Source: Catenaria anguillulae PL171
Lineage: Eukaryota > Blastocladiomycota > Blastocladiomycetes > Blastocladiales > Catenariaceae
DNA length: 64,000 nt
NCBI GenBank assembly: GCA_002102555.1
Contig: MCFL01000011.1
Location: forward strand, 124,001-188,000
Direction of reading: 5' to 3'
Part shown: piece by piece, positions 54,403 to 64,000 of the stretch
Numbering within the stretch: position 1 is the stretch's first letter
How the letters are laid out: every line of letters begins with the position of its first letter
Notes under the pieces: model-generated
The model's input: the letters and a program-made list of their open reading frames with translations, nothing else
The model's database searches: none
What the model was told of the DNA's origin: nothing
Made by a program: the position numbers and the translations under genes

Positions 54403-56511
54403 TCACAAAAAATCTTGCACAAACGGCAATTCTGGGACAAATGCAAACACACACTCCTCCCCTTGCTCCTTGGCACAATACCCACGTTCAGGCGGCGGCA
54501 TGCCGCCATTTTCTAAATCCAGTGCCTGCTTGCTGCTGCGACAAAACTGCTTGACTGCCTTGATCGCTCGTGCTCGCTCCTTGTCCGAAATCTTGTCACC
54601 GCTGTGAGAGGCAGCCACCCACTCGAGCAGCCGGCCGCGGAACCGCACAGGATCCAATCGGTTCAAACACCACGCCAGCGATGAATACTCGACAAGAAAA
54701 TCAACTTGTCGCAGCCAAGGCGTCATGGCCGACAACTCGACCATGCGGTGTGCATGGAAGCGGGGCTCAAGCCCCGCTGCCTTGGCGGTATCCATCCACC
54801 AGTCGAGCACGTCGGTGAGGTTCCAATACGCGGCACGGTGCATGGCAATCGGCGAGTAGTTTGGGAAATGGTCGTGCAGACTGGTTGTGTCGGGCGAGAC
54901 AGCATGCAGGCGCTTGGCACGATCCAGCCACCATTCCAACACACCAATATCCATGCAGCAGTCGATTGGACTTGGGCAACTCTGGTCCAAATGATCGTCG
55001 CTGGGATTCGGCAGTTTCAAGTCCAAACCAGAACCGGTCCACCAGTTCAAGACAGCCAGCGTGTTTTCCCGCGAGACATTGGGTCCGTCGTCGAGACCTG
55101 GCGTCCGTGGAAGCTTATGCATTTCATGACTCCATTCACTTGGCGCATGCTTGTAAATGCTGTGGTCAAACTTGCAGTCAAGAGACGCGAGAGCCATGCT
55201 CGTTGGGGTGTACTTGAGTTCCGAAATCGATCCATTGCGATATGCCGCCAACCACCAGTCAAGCACCTCGATATCGCGTTCGGCGGTTGCACGATGCAAT
55301 GCGGCGTGGGAGTACTTTAGGGGCAATCCCGATGCGACCCACCAATCCAATGTCCGCACTGACTCGCACGCGTCCATGGCAGCGTCCGAGTAGACAAGCG
55401 GCAGTCCTCGCTTCCGCTGACGCTCGACCCACCGCTCCAACAGCTCCACAGCACCAAACTGACTTGCCAAATCCACGAGGCGGTCTGCCAACCGAACCAC
55501 CTCTGGCTCCACCTCGGTCCCCGCTTGAAATTTTCGAAAACAAACGAAGTGTGCCTTGCCTTTCTCTTCTGCCTCTGCGCACACATCCAACATCGCAAAC
55601 TTACCCTCGTGAATCAACTCCTCTGTCCACACCCAATGCCACCGCGCGCCTTGCTCTCCCAACACGTCCAAATGATCCACCCACCACTGCAGCAAACTTG
55701 CACTGCATCCTCTCACTGCATGTGACATGACAATCAATGCCCGCGGCACGACCTGGTCAAGCACATGCACGCCCGACTCGACCACCCAATACTCGAGCAT
55801 GTCGGCGCCGCGATCGCCACGGGCGTCGGTCCAGGACGCAGGTGGACTCACAATCATGTGTGCCACGGCATCCATGACGAGCGGCACGCATGCGACAAAG
55901 GTTTCGGGCCAGTGCTGCTGGATCCACCGCAGCACGTGTGCGTGGCCGTGGTGTGTCGCCTGTTCAACCATCAACGCCAACCGACGCGCCTGTGCCTTTG
56001 CGTGCGCCGTGCCGCCCTCACCTTGGCCGTGGCCCTGGGCATTGATGTCGTGAGCCAGCCAGGCAGGGAGCAACTGCAATTGCCGCGCGTGCTCGAGCGC
56101 GTCCAAGCGGCCGTTGGTCGCAGCAATCGGTGGCGGCCATGCGTGTGAAAGGAGTGGGAGAGCAAGGCGGTGGACGGGCTCGAGGTCGTGGGTCACGAGG
56201 AGAAGGTGAGAAACGAGTCGAGAAACGGCCGGCGGACTGCGATACATGCGGGCGTGCGGGCTTTTGAGAATGGCCTGGATGGGATGAGTGAGCGCCTTGG
56301 TGGCTTTGGAGCGGCGTTGGTGAAAGATGAGGTGGGCCGTTGAGATGAGGATGGCTTCAATGAGCTCATGCGGAAGCGGAAGCGGTGGCGGGATCATCGC
56401 GTCGAGGTCATTGTCGAGCGCATCGACCGACGCTGACGATGGAGCGACGAGAAAGGACCCAGAGGATCCATTGCGGCGGGTTGCGCGGGGTGAGGTGTGT
56501 CCATCATCCAT
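54403..56511 (-). CDS. Ankyrin-like LDWW-repeat protein, paralogue 2
   Basis: A single-exon 702-aa member of the family described at 45578-47611. It has LPLPHELIEAILISTAHLIF at the F-box-like position, then VLRWIQQHWPETFVA, RGADMLEYWVVESGVHVLD, LLQWWVDHLDVLG, ELLERWVERQRKRG, TLDWWVASGLPLKYSHAALH, VLDWWLAAYRNGSISELKYT, VLEWWLDRAKRL and VLDWWMDTAKAAG. The C-terminus has VRFRGRLLEW and GGMPPPERGYCAKEQGEECV. The start at 56511 gives MDDGHTSPRATRRNG. It is head-to-head with paralogue 3, whose longest open frame starts 171 bp away. Confidence 0.8.
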   Translation of the reverse strand: MDDGHTSPRATRRNGSSGSFLVAPSSASVDALDNDLDAMIPPPLPLPHELIEAILISTAHLIFHQRRSKATKALTHPIQAILKSPHARMYRSPPAVSRLVSHLLLVTHDLEPVHRLALPLLSHAWPPPIAATNGRLDALEHARQLQLLPAWLAHDINAQGHGQGEGGTAHAKAQARRLALMVEQATHHGHAHVLRWIQQHWPETFVACVPLVMDAVAHMIVSPPASWTDARGDRGADMLEYWVVESGVHVLDQVVPRALIVMSHAVRGCSASLLQWWVDHLDVLGEQGARWHWVWTEELIHEGKFAMLDVCAEAEEKGKAHFVCFRKFQAGTEVEPEVVRLADRLVDLASQFGAVELLERWVERQRKRGLPLVYSDAAMDACESVRTLDWWVASGLPLKYSHAALHRATAERDIEVLDWWLAAYRNGSISELKYTPTSMALASLDCKFDHSIYKHAPSEWSHEMHKLPRTPGLDDGPNVSRENTLAVLNWWTGSGLDLKLPNPSDDHLDQSCPSPIDCCMDIGVLEWWLDRAKRLHAVSPDTTSLHDHFPNYSPIAMHRAAYWNLTDVLDWWMDTAKAAGLEPRFHAHRMVELSAMTPWLRQVDFLVEYSSLAWCLNRLDPVRFRGRLLEWVAASHSGDKISDKERARAIKAVKQFCRSSKQALDLENGGMPPPERGYCAKEQGEECVFAFVPELPFVQDFL

Positions 56512-56682
56512 GGTGACATAATGATTTCACTCGTCCATGGCCACGTCGACGTCTGCCGATTCGGCTGCCCCTCGAGCTGCCGTTGGGCAGTCGTTCTCAA
56601 TCATTGATCGTTGCGTTGCGCTGCTCACAGACCTGAACCAGTGGCAACAGCGGGAGCCGGCGGCCAAACGTGAGGCGAAAGC
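56512..56682. promoter_or_regulatory. Shared upstream region of paralogues 2 and 3
   Basis: Paralogues 2 and 3 diverge from here. If paralogue 3 starts at the later Met (56908), the gap is 396 bp. No motif could be assigned. Confidence 0.4.
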
Positions 56683-58779
56683 GTGAGGCAAAAGTGGGAG
56701 AACGACGCGATGGACAGCAGCGTTATTGCAGCAAAAAGTGAGGATGTGAGTAAGCCCATGTGTCGGTGCCAACATTCCATTCAAGTGTCTGTCAATGCCA
56801 ATGGAGCGGGATGTGACGGCAGCGTCTGCACCACAGCGGGCACACAACCTCGATCCTCACCAATGCCACGCACACTCATACGGCCGTGTTTCTCAGTTCT
56901 TGCAGCAATGAATGTAGCGCCCGACCTGGTTCCCGAGATTATCGAGCCTATTCTGGTGCTCACCGTCAGGTTGGTGGCGGCTGCCGGCACTAGCGCCTCG
57001 CTCATGCTCAACCCGCTCGCGGCTGCCTTCAACCTCGACCTTGTGGCTCGCTATACTCTCCCCAAACTGCCGCACGCTTGGCCGCTCGAGATTCCTGCAA
57101 AGCTAGGCCGGCTCGACGTTCTTGAAAAGGCCCGATTGCTTCAACTGATCCCTAGTCCACGTTCGCTCGACACCACCACTGCCATTACGGCCATCATCTC
57201 GGCAGCAATTCAGCAAGATGCCGGCCATGCACACGTCCTGCGATGGGTTGCAAAGCACTGGCCCAAGCAGATTGCCGCCAGCATTGAAGATGCGCGCCTG
57301 GCCCTGCGATGTGCCGCCGATTGGGCAGAGCGCGGCGTTGACATCCTCAATTTCTGGACATACGAGGCGACCGCGGACGGCACAAGCGATCGCAAACTCT
57401 TGTACGAGACCATCTTTGCAACACGCAACGTTCGCACGGCGCAAGAGCGGGCGTTTACAAGCCGCAATCCCTCCGTGATTCAATGGTGGGCGGACCATTC
57501 GCACTTGAACTGGGAGGTGGGCGCACATTGGAACGCGGATTGGGTTGATCTCACTTTGATGAATGGGTGGGTAGATGTCGTGGGTATGTCTGCCGATTTG
57601 GAAGAGGCTGGCAAGGTGCGCTTTTATCGCCCTCTGGCGGTTGTATCCCCAAGCGCGTTTGGGATTGTACAAGTGCTCGCACAGGATCCGCAAGGGGAGG
57701 TGGTCGAGGGGACACTTGTCCGGGTGGCCGACACGATTCTGGACTATGCAAGCGATTATGGTGTGGTCGAGGCGTTGCGGTTTTGGAAACAGCGGCATGG
57801 CGAGTCAAAGGAGCGCAAATCGGTACCGCTCGTCTACACGGAGCATGCCATGGACCGTGCGACGACTCCAGAAGTACTTGATTGGTGGTTGAAAGAATCC
57901 GGATTACCGCTCAAGTACACTTTCCGTGCCATTCATTATGCCACCTCAAAAGGCAAATTGCCCGTGCTGGATTGGTGGTTGGCCCAGTATCGTGCAGGGC
58001 ACATTGAAGAACTCAAGTACAACTGTTGGATCATGACCATTGCAAGTGTCAGCTGTGCATTTGACCGCGAAACAGGGGCCGTTACCGGCACGTACAAGGA
58101 CGACAAGTTTCCTGCAAAGCGGCGCGCCGCCATTCTTGACTGGTGGGACAAGTCTGGCCTCGATCTCAAGCTCCCCCAAGCGCCGCAAGATTCAAATGGT
58201 CGACACGATTCGGTCGACAGCAGCATTCCGAGCCCAATTGATCTGTGCACCTACCCGAACGTGCTCGGCTGGTGGCTCAACCGCGCTCGCCGCCTCCACG
58301 CCCTCGATCCAGCCTCAACGCTCCAATCGCACTTTCCATACTACTCAACAACAGCCATCCACCGCGCCGCCTATATTTGCTCGACGCGCACGCTTGAATG
58401 GTGGTTCCGCTATGGCGGCGCGCCCGCGGGTCTCGAACTGCGCTACTCCCCACATCGACCCATGGAGTTGGCGGCCATGACAAGCATGTCGGCATTTCCA
58501 TCTGCGCTCGAGTGGTGGTGCACTTCGCTACCCATCAAGTTTCGCGGCAATTTGCTCGAGTGGGCGCGGTTTCGGCCGGCAGGGGCAGTGCCTGGATTCA
58601 CACACGACGAGGCCACAGGAGGACAAGTACCGAGGGAATGGGAGCTGGAGAGATTGCGCGGGTTGTGCATGCGATTTGGCATCAAGGTGGATGGAGGTGG
58701 TGGGCTACCGCCGCCAGACGGCGGGTATGTCAAGCAGGAAGTTGGCGAGGCGTTTGTGTTTTTCCCACTCGTGTCGTGA
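56683..58779 (+). CDS. Ankyrin-like LDWW-repeat protein, paralogue 3
   Basis: The open frame is 698 aa; family alignment suggests the real start may be M at 56908 (MNVAPDLVPEIIEPILVLTV), since the preceding ~75 residues are unlike the paralogues. Repeats include HVLRWVAKHWPKQI, RGVDILNFWTYEA, VIQWWADHSHL, VLDWWLKESGLPLKYTFRAI, VLDWWLAQYRAGHIEELKYN, ILDWWDKSGLDLKLPQ, VLGWWLNRARRL and TLEWWFRYGG. The end is IKFRGNLLEW and GGGLPPPDGGYVKQEVGEAF, matching the other two. Clearly the most diverged of the three in the N-terminal half. Confidence 0.78.
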   Translation: MRQKWENDAMDSSVIAAKSEDVSKPMCRCQHSIQVSVNANGAGCDGSVCTTAGTQPRSSPMPRTLIRPCFSVLAAMNVAPDLVPEIIEPILVLTVRLVAAAGTSASLMLNPLAAAFNLDLVARYTLPKLPHAWPLEIPAKLGRLDVLEKARLLQLIPSPRSLDTTTAITAIISAAIQQDAGHAHVLRWVAKHWPKQIAASIEDARLALRCAADWAERGVDILNFWTYEATADGTSDRKLLYETIFATRNVRTAQERAFTSRNPSVIQWWADHSHLNWEVGAHWNADWVDLTLMNGWVDVVGMSADLEEAGKVRFYRPLAVVSPSAFGIVQVLAQDPQGEVVEGTLVRVADTILDYASDYGVVEALRFWKQRHGESKERKSVPLVYTEHAMDRATTPEVLDWWLKESGLPLKYTFRAIHYATSKGKLPVLDWWLAQYRAGHIEELKYNCWIMTIASVSCAFDRETGAVTGTYKDDKFPAKRRAAILDWWDKSGLDLKLPQAPQDSNGRHDSVDSSIPSPIDLCTYPNVLGWWLNRARRLHALDPASTLQSHFPYYSTTAIHRAAYICSTRTLEWWFRYGGAPAGLELRYSPHRPMELAAMTSMSAFPSALEWWCTSLPIKFRGNLLEWARFRPAGAVPGFTHDEATGGQVPREWELERLRGLCMRFGIKVDGGGGLPPPDGGYVKQEVGEAFVFFPLVS

Positions 58780-59813
58780 TGAGTTCGTGTGGCCGTTTGG
58801 TCGTATCATGCATGTACATTCAGATACTGGTGCGGGTTGCTGCTGTCTTGATTGGACCATTGACCCACACAGCTCCACCCTTGAATCGTCTTGGCTTGGG
58901 ATTGGGGGATGTGCCAACTCTCGCCCAATGCAGCCATCACTGAGACGCAATCTCTGGACATCCTTACGCGGTTGCGGGCAGCAACTGGGGAAGCAAGCAA
59001 ACCAGCTTGAAACCCAACTACCTATATGTAATTGGAACAGATTTGCTTTTGATACACTTAAAACATCCATCGACACAGTTTGGTGTTTCGTTCCAGGTCG
59101 CCTTGAGACCGTTTGTAAGGCTTTTGACCGATTTCTGGAAGGGAAGCAAATAGTAGTATGTACTTACGGATTACGATTGTCCAAATCTTTGCCCTTTTTT
59201 TCGTCACTGATGTCACACATCAGGCTGAGACAGCTGTCCAAGCATGCATATGAGTTGAGCAGATCCTGACACGAATAATGTGAGACAGAACGTTTGCAAA
59301 GAAACTGGTGGAGCTTTCGCGGCTGGGCAAAGGGGCTGAATCCACTCGACCGCTCGCCCTCTCGTCACTCAGCGCGATTAGCTGAGGGCATTTGTGATGT
59401 CGATTAGCGATGGAATCCAGTCGGTCTAGCAGGTATAGCGGAGCGGATCTGATCGGGATTACATGCCAAGGCAAGCGAGCAAATGGAAGCCTACCCAAGA
59501 TTGCACCAGAAGTGAGACAGGGAAATTAATTTGGATAGTGAGACATACGACGGCCGATTGTCGTTTGCAACTTCTACCATCCACAAATTGATCGATTACT
59601 ATCATCGATTAACTGCTCCCGGTCGACATCGCTGTGATGGAGTGTGCAATTTGAGCAACAAGCTCTACGTCTTGCCCCTGCTGCTGTTCTCAATTCGCAC
59701 TACGGAAGAGGAAGAGGTATAAAGCTGAGTGCATCCCCGCTCGCACTTCCCCCTCCATTGAGAGGCCTATCCAACTTCTATTTCCCATACAGTCCCTCAG
59801 CATTCCTCACATC
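58780..59813. other. Intergenic region with a TATA box near its end
   Basis: No gene is seen over about 1 kb. The last ~100 bp are the promoter of the secreted protein gene. Confidence 0.45.
59718..59723 (+). promoter_or_regulatory. TATA box of the secreted SMB-like gene
   Basis: TATAAA lies 91-96 bp upstream of the ATG at 59814 and is followed by a pyrimidine-rich stretch typical of fungal start-site regions. Confidence 0.6.
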
Positions 59814-60886
59814 ATGCAGTCCAACATTCTCCTCGCTCTTTTGCTCGTCGCCGTTGCTGCTTCTGCTGCCCCTCTTGAGCGTATGTGTTCCCACCCTGCG
59901 AGCGCACGAGACACCCAGCCAGATCTGCGATCGCCACGACCCTCAACCATTTCCTGATCCACTCGTACTGACGCCCACGATTTCAAATATACACAGGTCG
60001 CAACGGCCTCACGTGCGTCAACACCTTGACGGCCGGCACTTTCACGACCATGCAATGCAACTGCCTGGGCTACTGTCTCGAGTCCGACTTTTGCTGCAAC
60101 GATTACGATCCGTTCACCAACTCGCTCAAGGCTTTCGTTTCGCGCTCGCGCTCGCCCATTGCGGCGCTTGCTGCTGCCACAACAGTTCCCCAGTTCCACA
60201 AGGTCGAGCCCGCCATCACTGCCGCGACGGCGTACAAGAACACCATGCTCTTGACTGTGCGCTCGTGCGTGTTCGAAGTCGAGCTCAAGCTCCGCCAACC
60301 TGCCCCTGGCGAAATGGGCTTGACCGTCATGCCCAAGTGGATCATGCGCTCGTGCTCTGCCGAGTACGACGTGGTTGCCCACCGTGGGAATGGCCAATTC
60401 ACCACGTTTGAGCAAGCCGTCCGCGTTCCCAACTCTGTCCGCGTCGCTCTTGGCCCGCTTCCTCCCGCGCCCGGTACCATCACCATTCAGCCGTTCCCCA
60501 AGCCGTGGGATGTCTTGTACTACACCGAAGTCACTGGTCCTTCTGCCGTTGCCGCGTACAAGATGGCTCTTGCTCGCGAAGAGCCCGTGTCGGGCTTCCG
60601 TGCCGAACTGCGCCGCCAAGCCAATGGCAAGCTCCCCTGGGACCCGACGACAGGCCGTACCTGGGCTGTGCAATCGGCAACCTTGTCGACCACGGAGCTC
60701 GTCCAGTTCTCGACCACCACGCAAGATGTCTCTGCTCATGCTTTGGACAGGGAGTTTGTGCAGACGGCCAAGAGCGCTAACTACCGCGTGACGCCCACGT
60801 CGGCATTCTTGCGCCGTGTCTTTGATGGTCGTCGCTGGGTGGATGTGATTAACAAGGACGGTCAGCGTGAGGTGCCGTCGTTGTAA
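59814..60886 (+). CDS. Secreted protein with a somatomedin-B-like cysteine module
   Basis: Exons are 59814-59880 and 59997-60886 (116-nt intron, GTATGT donor, ACACAG acceptor), 318 aa. Exon 1 is a signal peptide (MQSNILLALLLVAVAASAAP). Mature residues begin RRNGLTCVNTLTAG and CNCLGYCLESDFCCNDYD, which follows the somatomedin-B pattern CxCxxxCxxxxxCCxDY. The following ~260 residues have no cysteine-rich repeats and are not recognised; they include RSCVFEVELKLRQPAPGEMG and a strand-rich middle. SMB modules mediate protein binding outside the cell. The gene has an obvious TATA box, so strong expression is likely. Confidence 0.65.
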
Positions 60887-61492
60887 TTGATGTCTTGGGC
60901 GGCTGCCCTTTGCTCCTCTTTTCGCCTTCGGTTGTGACTTCCTTCCCACTGTGACTTGCGTGATTTTGCCTCCTTTCTTCATCCTTTCAAAAGTTCTCTG
61001 GCTCTTTTTGCGTGTTGGTGTGCCTTCTACAATTCTTCAAATCCAAAGTTTTCCTAAATACACTTGCCCGTATGGTCGTGCTATGTCCAGTGCTTTTGTC
61101 AATGTTACCGTCTTTAGCCTCGTCCACCTGCGCTCACTACACTCACTACAGGCGGCCTTGTTTGCGGACTCGCAACTACCTCTCGACCGCCGCCGGCCTA
61201 TCGTCAATCTGTCGTACGAGGCATGTACTGACCATCCCAAGTCCATCTCCACCATACTTTCCCAAACGTCGTCCTTCATGCCGAATTGAAGGTGCCGAGA
61301 CGCTTGCCCGCGGGACATTTGTACTTTGGGACTCGCCCGAAGAGCATGGCCGTCATCACGTGTGGATGGAGGATGGATTACATTTACACAATCGGCCAGT
61401 TTGACTTGAGCACTTAGCTTCTCAATGAATCCAAATTCTTTGATCTAAAAACCTTTTGCAATCTCAAGCGTCCACTTGCGGTCCTCTTCATC
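60887..61492. other. Intergenic between tandem genes
   Basis: No gene recognised; short frames only. Pyrimidine-rich stretches lie upstream of the PITH gene. Confidence 0.45.
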
Positions 61493-62330
61493 ATGAGCCA
61501 CCATCACCACGGCCCCGGCTGCTCGCACGAAGCTCATGACCACGACCACGACCACGGTCATGACGGCCATGATCACGACGGTCCCGACCGCGGGACAGAG
61601 TATTCGCTGTGGCGGTACATCAACATTGACCAAATCCGGTGCCTGAACGAACAGGTGGAAGGATCCGCAAAGAAGGTGTTCCGGCCTTGGGAGGAGCGGC
61701 TGGATGAGGACAAGGTGTGTGCGATTTGGATCGACATTCAGGTCATGCATGTATACTGACACAGGCTGAGGTTGTTGTTGGCAGTATGTCGAGTCGGATG
61801 CTGACGAGCAACTACTTATCCACATCCCGTTTACTGGCCAAGTCAAGCTCAAGGCCATTGCGCTCCGTTGTCGCCCAGACGAGACAGCCCCTTCAGAACT
61901 CAAAGTGTCCGTTTTCGGTTTTGTCATGTGCAACAAAGTAGCTTGACTGATTCGTCGCACCAATCCGACATCTGCCAGGTTCATCAACAACGACCAGCTG
62001 GACTTTGACTCTGCCGAATCCACCGAGCCGACGCAATCCTGGGAGCTCGTTTCTCCCGACGATGTTGTGCGCGCAATGGACGCGCAGGGCGGCGTTGTTG
62101 AGTACCCGACCCGAGTGGCCAAGTTTGGTGCTGTGCGCTCCTTGACCATGTTCATTCCTGCCAACTTTGGCGCCGATACCTCCATTGTCAATTACATTGG
62201 GCTTCGTGGCGACTTTACCCCTCTCAACAAGGATCCCATCATTACAATGTACGAAGCCGCTGCGAATCCTGCCGACCATGCGCCGATTGTGGGCACAGAT
62301 CCCCTGTCTGCACAAAAGCCTGGGTTGTAG
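61493..62330 (+). CDS. PITH-domain protein (PITHD1-like)
   Basis: Exons are 61493-61714, 61785-61906 and 61979-62330 (introns 70 and 72 nt), about 231 aa. A His/Asp-rich head (MSHHHHGPGCSHEAHDHDHD) precedes the PITH domain: SLWRYINIDQIRCLNEQVEG, LLIHIPFTGQVKLKAIALRC, and the exon-junction VFINNDQLDFDSAES, then NFGADTSIVNYIGLRGDF and a terminal YEAAANPADH. These are family signatures. The donor at 61907 (GTCCGT) was chosen because it restores KVFINNDQLDFD. The PITH fold binds the proteasome in thioredoxin-like 1; PITHD1 proteins are linked to proteasome or transcription roles. The His-rich head could bind metal. Confidence 0.88.
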
Positions 62331-62582
62331 GAAGCATTTCTTTTCACGCCTCTTGTATAGTTGCAAGCTTCGCATTTGTTTTTGCACTTTTTATCTTCTT
62401 GCTTTTTGGGTGCTCTATATTCAACATGTAACGACTCAGGACAGGAATACTGCCCGTAATTCACCAAGACGCAAGTGTTGACTTCTGAACGCGTTTTGCA
62501 GACAAGGATCCTGAGCAAAGGAAGACCAACAACCTGGCCAAACTCGAATGCATGCGAGATAGAGCAATTGCAACGACCCATC

Positions 62583-64000
62583 ATGCCCATTCCAGCACCG
62601 CCAGCTGCTGCAGGTGGCCTCGTCCGCACCGATCAAGCATCCTCCAGCTCTCCAACAGCCGCTGCATCATCACTGCCGCGCGAACTCCTTCGTTGGCTGG
62701 CGTCTTTGGACTTGACGTATCCAGTAAAAAATCCCCGTCGGTCCCTGTCCAATGGCTACTTGGTCTCTGAGATTCTATACCGGTATTACCCAAAAGATGT
62801 CCCGCTTCATGGAATGGATATTGGGACAGGTCGCCGGGCACGGGCAAGCAACTGGGGTGTACTGGAGCGACTGTTTACGGTACGCAGTTCGCAATAAGGC
62901 AAGTCAGAGAAACATAGATGAACCATTTGGGACAACTAGAAACTGGACATCAACGTACCAAAAGAAGCAATTTCCAACACAATGGACGAGCTCCCAGGTG
63001 CAGTTGACACCGTTCTCGGCGCGATTTATGAGCATGTACACCGCCGAAAGTACGTTTGGAATACATGTACTTTCATGGCTGGAGACTAATTGCTCAAGTA
63101 TTGCAGCCTCCAGGCACGCTCGTCCAGAGCACTTGATGATTCGGGAGCCAGCAACAAGTCGCACGATCAAAGCGGATACTTTGGACGTCAGCTCAACGCT
63201 CCAATTGTTGAATCCGACAAGATTATCACGACAGCAGCGGCAGCCACGTTGCTGAGTCTCGATGCCATCCCACCAAGCAAGATTTTGGTCTGGGACCTGT
63301 TTGTGAGTGTGACGGGAATTCGTGACTGGGCCGATGTTGACAAGCAGCCGGACCGTTTTGATCCCATGGTCGTCATTAACAAGATTGAAAAGAAGGCCAT
63401 CGAATTTGGTGTGGCTTTTAAGACGGATTCCAAACCAAACATTCTGCACCTCTTGTCGTTCCTGTGGTCAGCGTTTCGCCTAGAGCCTACCAGCTTGGCA
63501 TTCAACAGTACGTTTCCGTTATTCCCTCGCTTCCAATGCGACACAACGGACTAAATCACAACTGAAAAACATTGGACAGTTGCCTCGGAACTGCTCATTG
63601 TTCTCTCCCCGCAATTGCTCTCCAACCCGCATCACCTACGCGACACCATAGTCCACGGCCTCGATCCACTTCTCCCTCTCACGCAACTTCCCATGCTCGA
63701 ACAGAAGCTCGGCGTCATGTCCAAAGTGATTGCTGCATACTTGGCACGCCCACTGCCCACCGCTGCCTCAGCGTCCATTTATACAAACCCAGCCGCGGGC
63801 GTTGACTTGACCTTGCTTCACTACTTCAAGACAAATCTCCCGCTTCCGCTACTTGCCAGTTTTCTTGCCGGCATTGGCACATATCCGGGTGATGCCGCGT
63901 TTTGGGATCACGAGGTGACCACCATCATCCAGCAAGCCGAGCGCGAGGGCAACGGGCAGCTCGCACGTGCGACAGTTTCCCTCGTGGGCAGCCTGGTCAA
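62583..64000 (+). CDS. CH-domain protein, SPATA4/SPEF1-like (partial, runs off the window)
   Basis: Exons are 62583-62879, 62940-63049, 63107-63507 and 63580 to beyond 64000 (introns 60, 57 and 72 nt). After an Ala/Ser/Pro head the CH-type domain reads LPRELLRWLASLDLTYPVKN, FSNG-like LSNGYLVSEILYRYYPKDV, NWGVLERLFTKLDINVPKEA, matching the CH domain of SPATA4/CLAMP/SPEF flagellar proteins. The continuation (KILVWDLFVSVTGIRDWADV and a Leu/Ala-rich helical part in exon 4) is longer than SPATA4 and is not recognised. The start at 62583 (MPIPAPPAAAG) is a guess; an upstream Met at 62475 is also open. The stop is outside the window. Confidence 0.7.

Overview
The window looks like nuclear DNA of a zoosporic (flagellated) true fungus, most likely Blastocladiomycota or a relative. 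The reasons are compact GC-rich genes with many short GT-AG introns (about 57-120 nt, donors often GTACGY or GTATGT), a fungal chitin synthase, and flagellum or basal-body genes (centrin, a BBOF1-like coiled-coil protein, a SPATA4-like CH-domain protein) that non-flagellate fungi mostly lack. The organism assignment is inference; gene families come from motif recognition, not from a search.

Layout. 0.8-9.3 kb: chitin synthase (minus, six exons including an 11-nt micro-exon), a PH-domain protein (plus) and a small HNH/AP2-like nuclease-type gene (minus). 9.3-16.7 kb: a nearly complete 7.35-kb LINE (ORF1 gag-like, ORF2 endonuclease-RT-RNase H) inserted into a tRNA-Arg gene with a 17-bp target duplication. 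17.8-22.0 kb: a small cysteine-rich secreted protein, a small Ser/Lys/Ala-rich protein and MAK11 (60S ribosome biogenesis). 22.1-28.4 kb: a second, broken copy of the same LINE on the minus strand; its 3' end also abuts 19 nt of a tRNA-like 5' end, and its 5' end is a scrambled mosaic of element pieces. 29.2-30.3 kb: tRNA cluster (His, Arg, Ser, Gln).

30.4-43 kb: housekeeping genes: COG2 (Golgi tethering), an NmrA-like protein, an ExoIII/APEX-type AP endonuclease, a class I Hos2/HDAC3-type histone deacetylase, ELP5 (Elongator), a single-pass membrane protein, and centrin. 43.5-58.8 kb: the BBOF1-like gene head-to-head with centrin, an M13 neprilysin-like peptidase, a Gln-rich low-complexity protein, and three paralogues of a large ankyrin-like family with recurring LDWW motifs (two of them head-to-head). 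59.8-64 kb: a secreted somatomedin-B-like protein, a PITH-domain protein, and the 5' part of a CH-domain protein running off the end.

The most notable signal is that both LINE copies end inside tRNA D-arms, 19 nt from the tRNA 5' end and in the same orientation. This suggests a non-LTR element that targets the internal promoter (A box) of tRNA genes.
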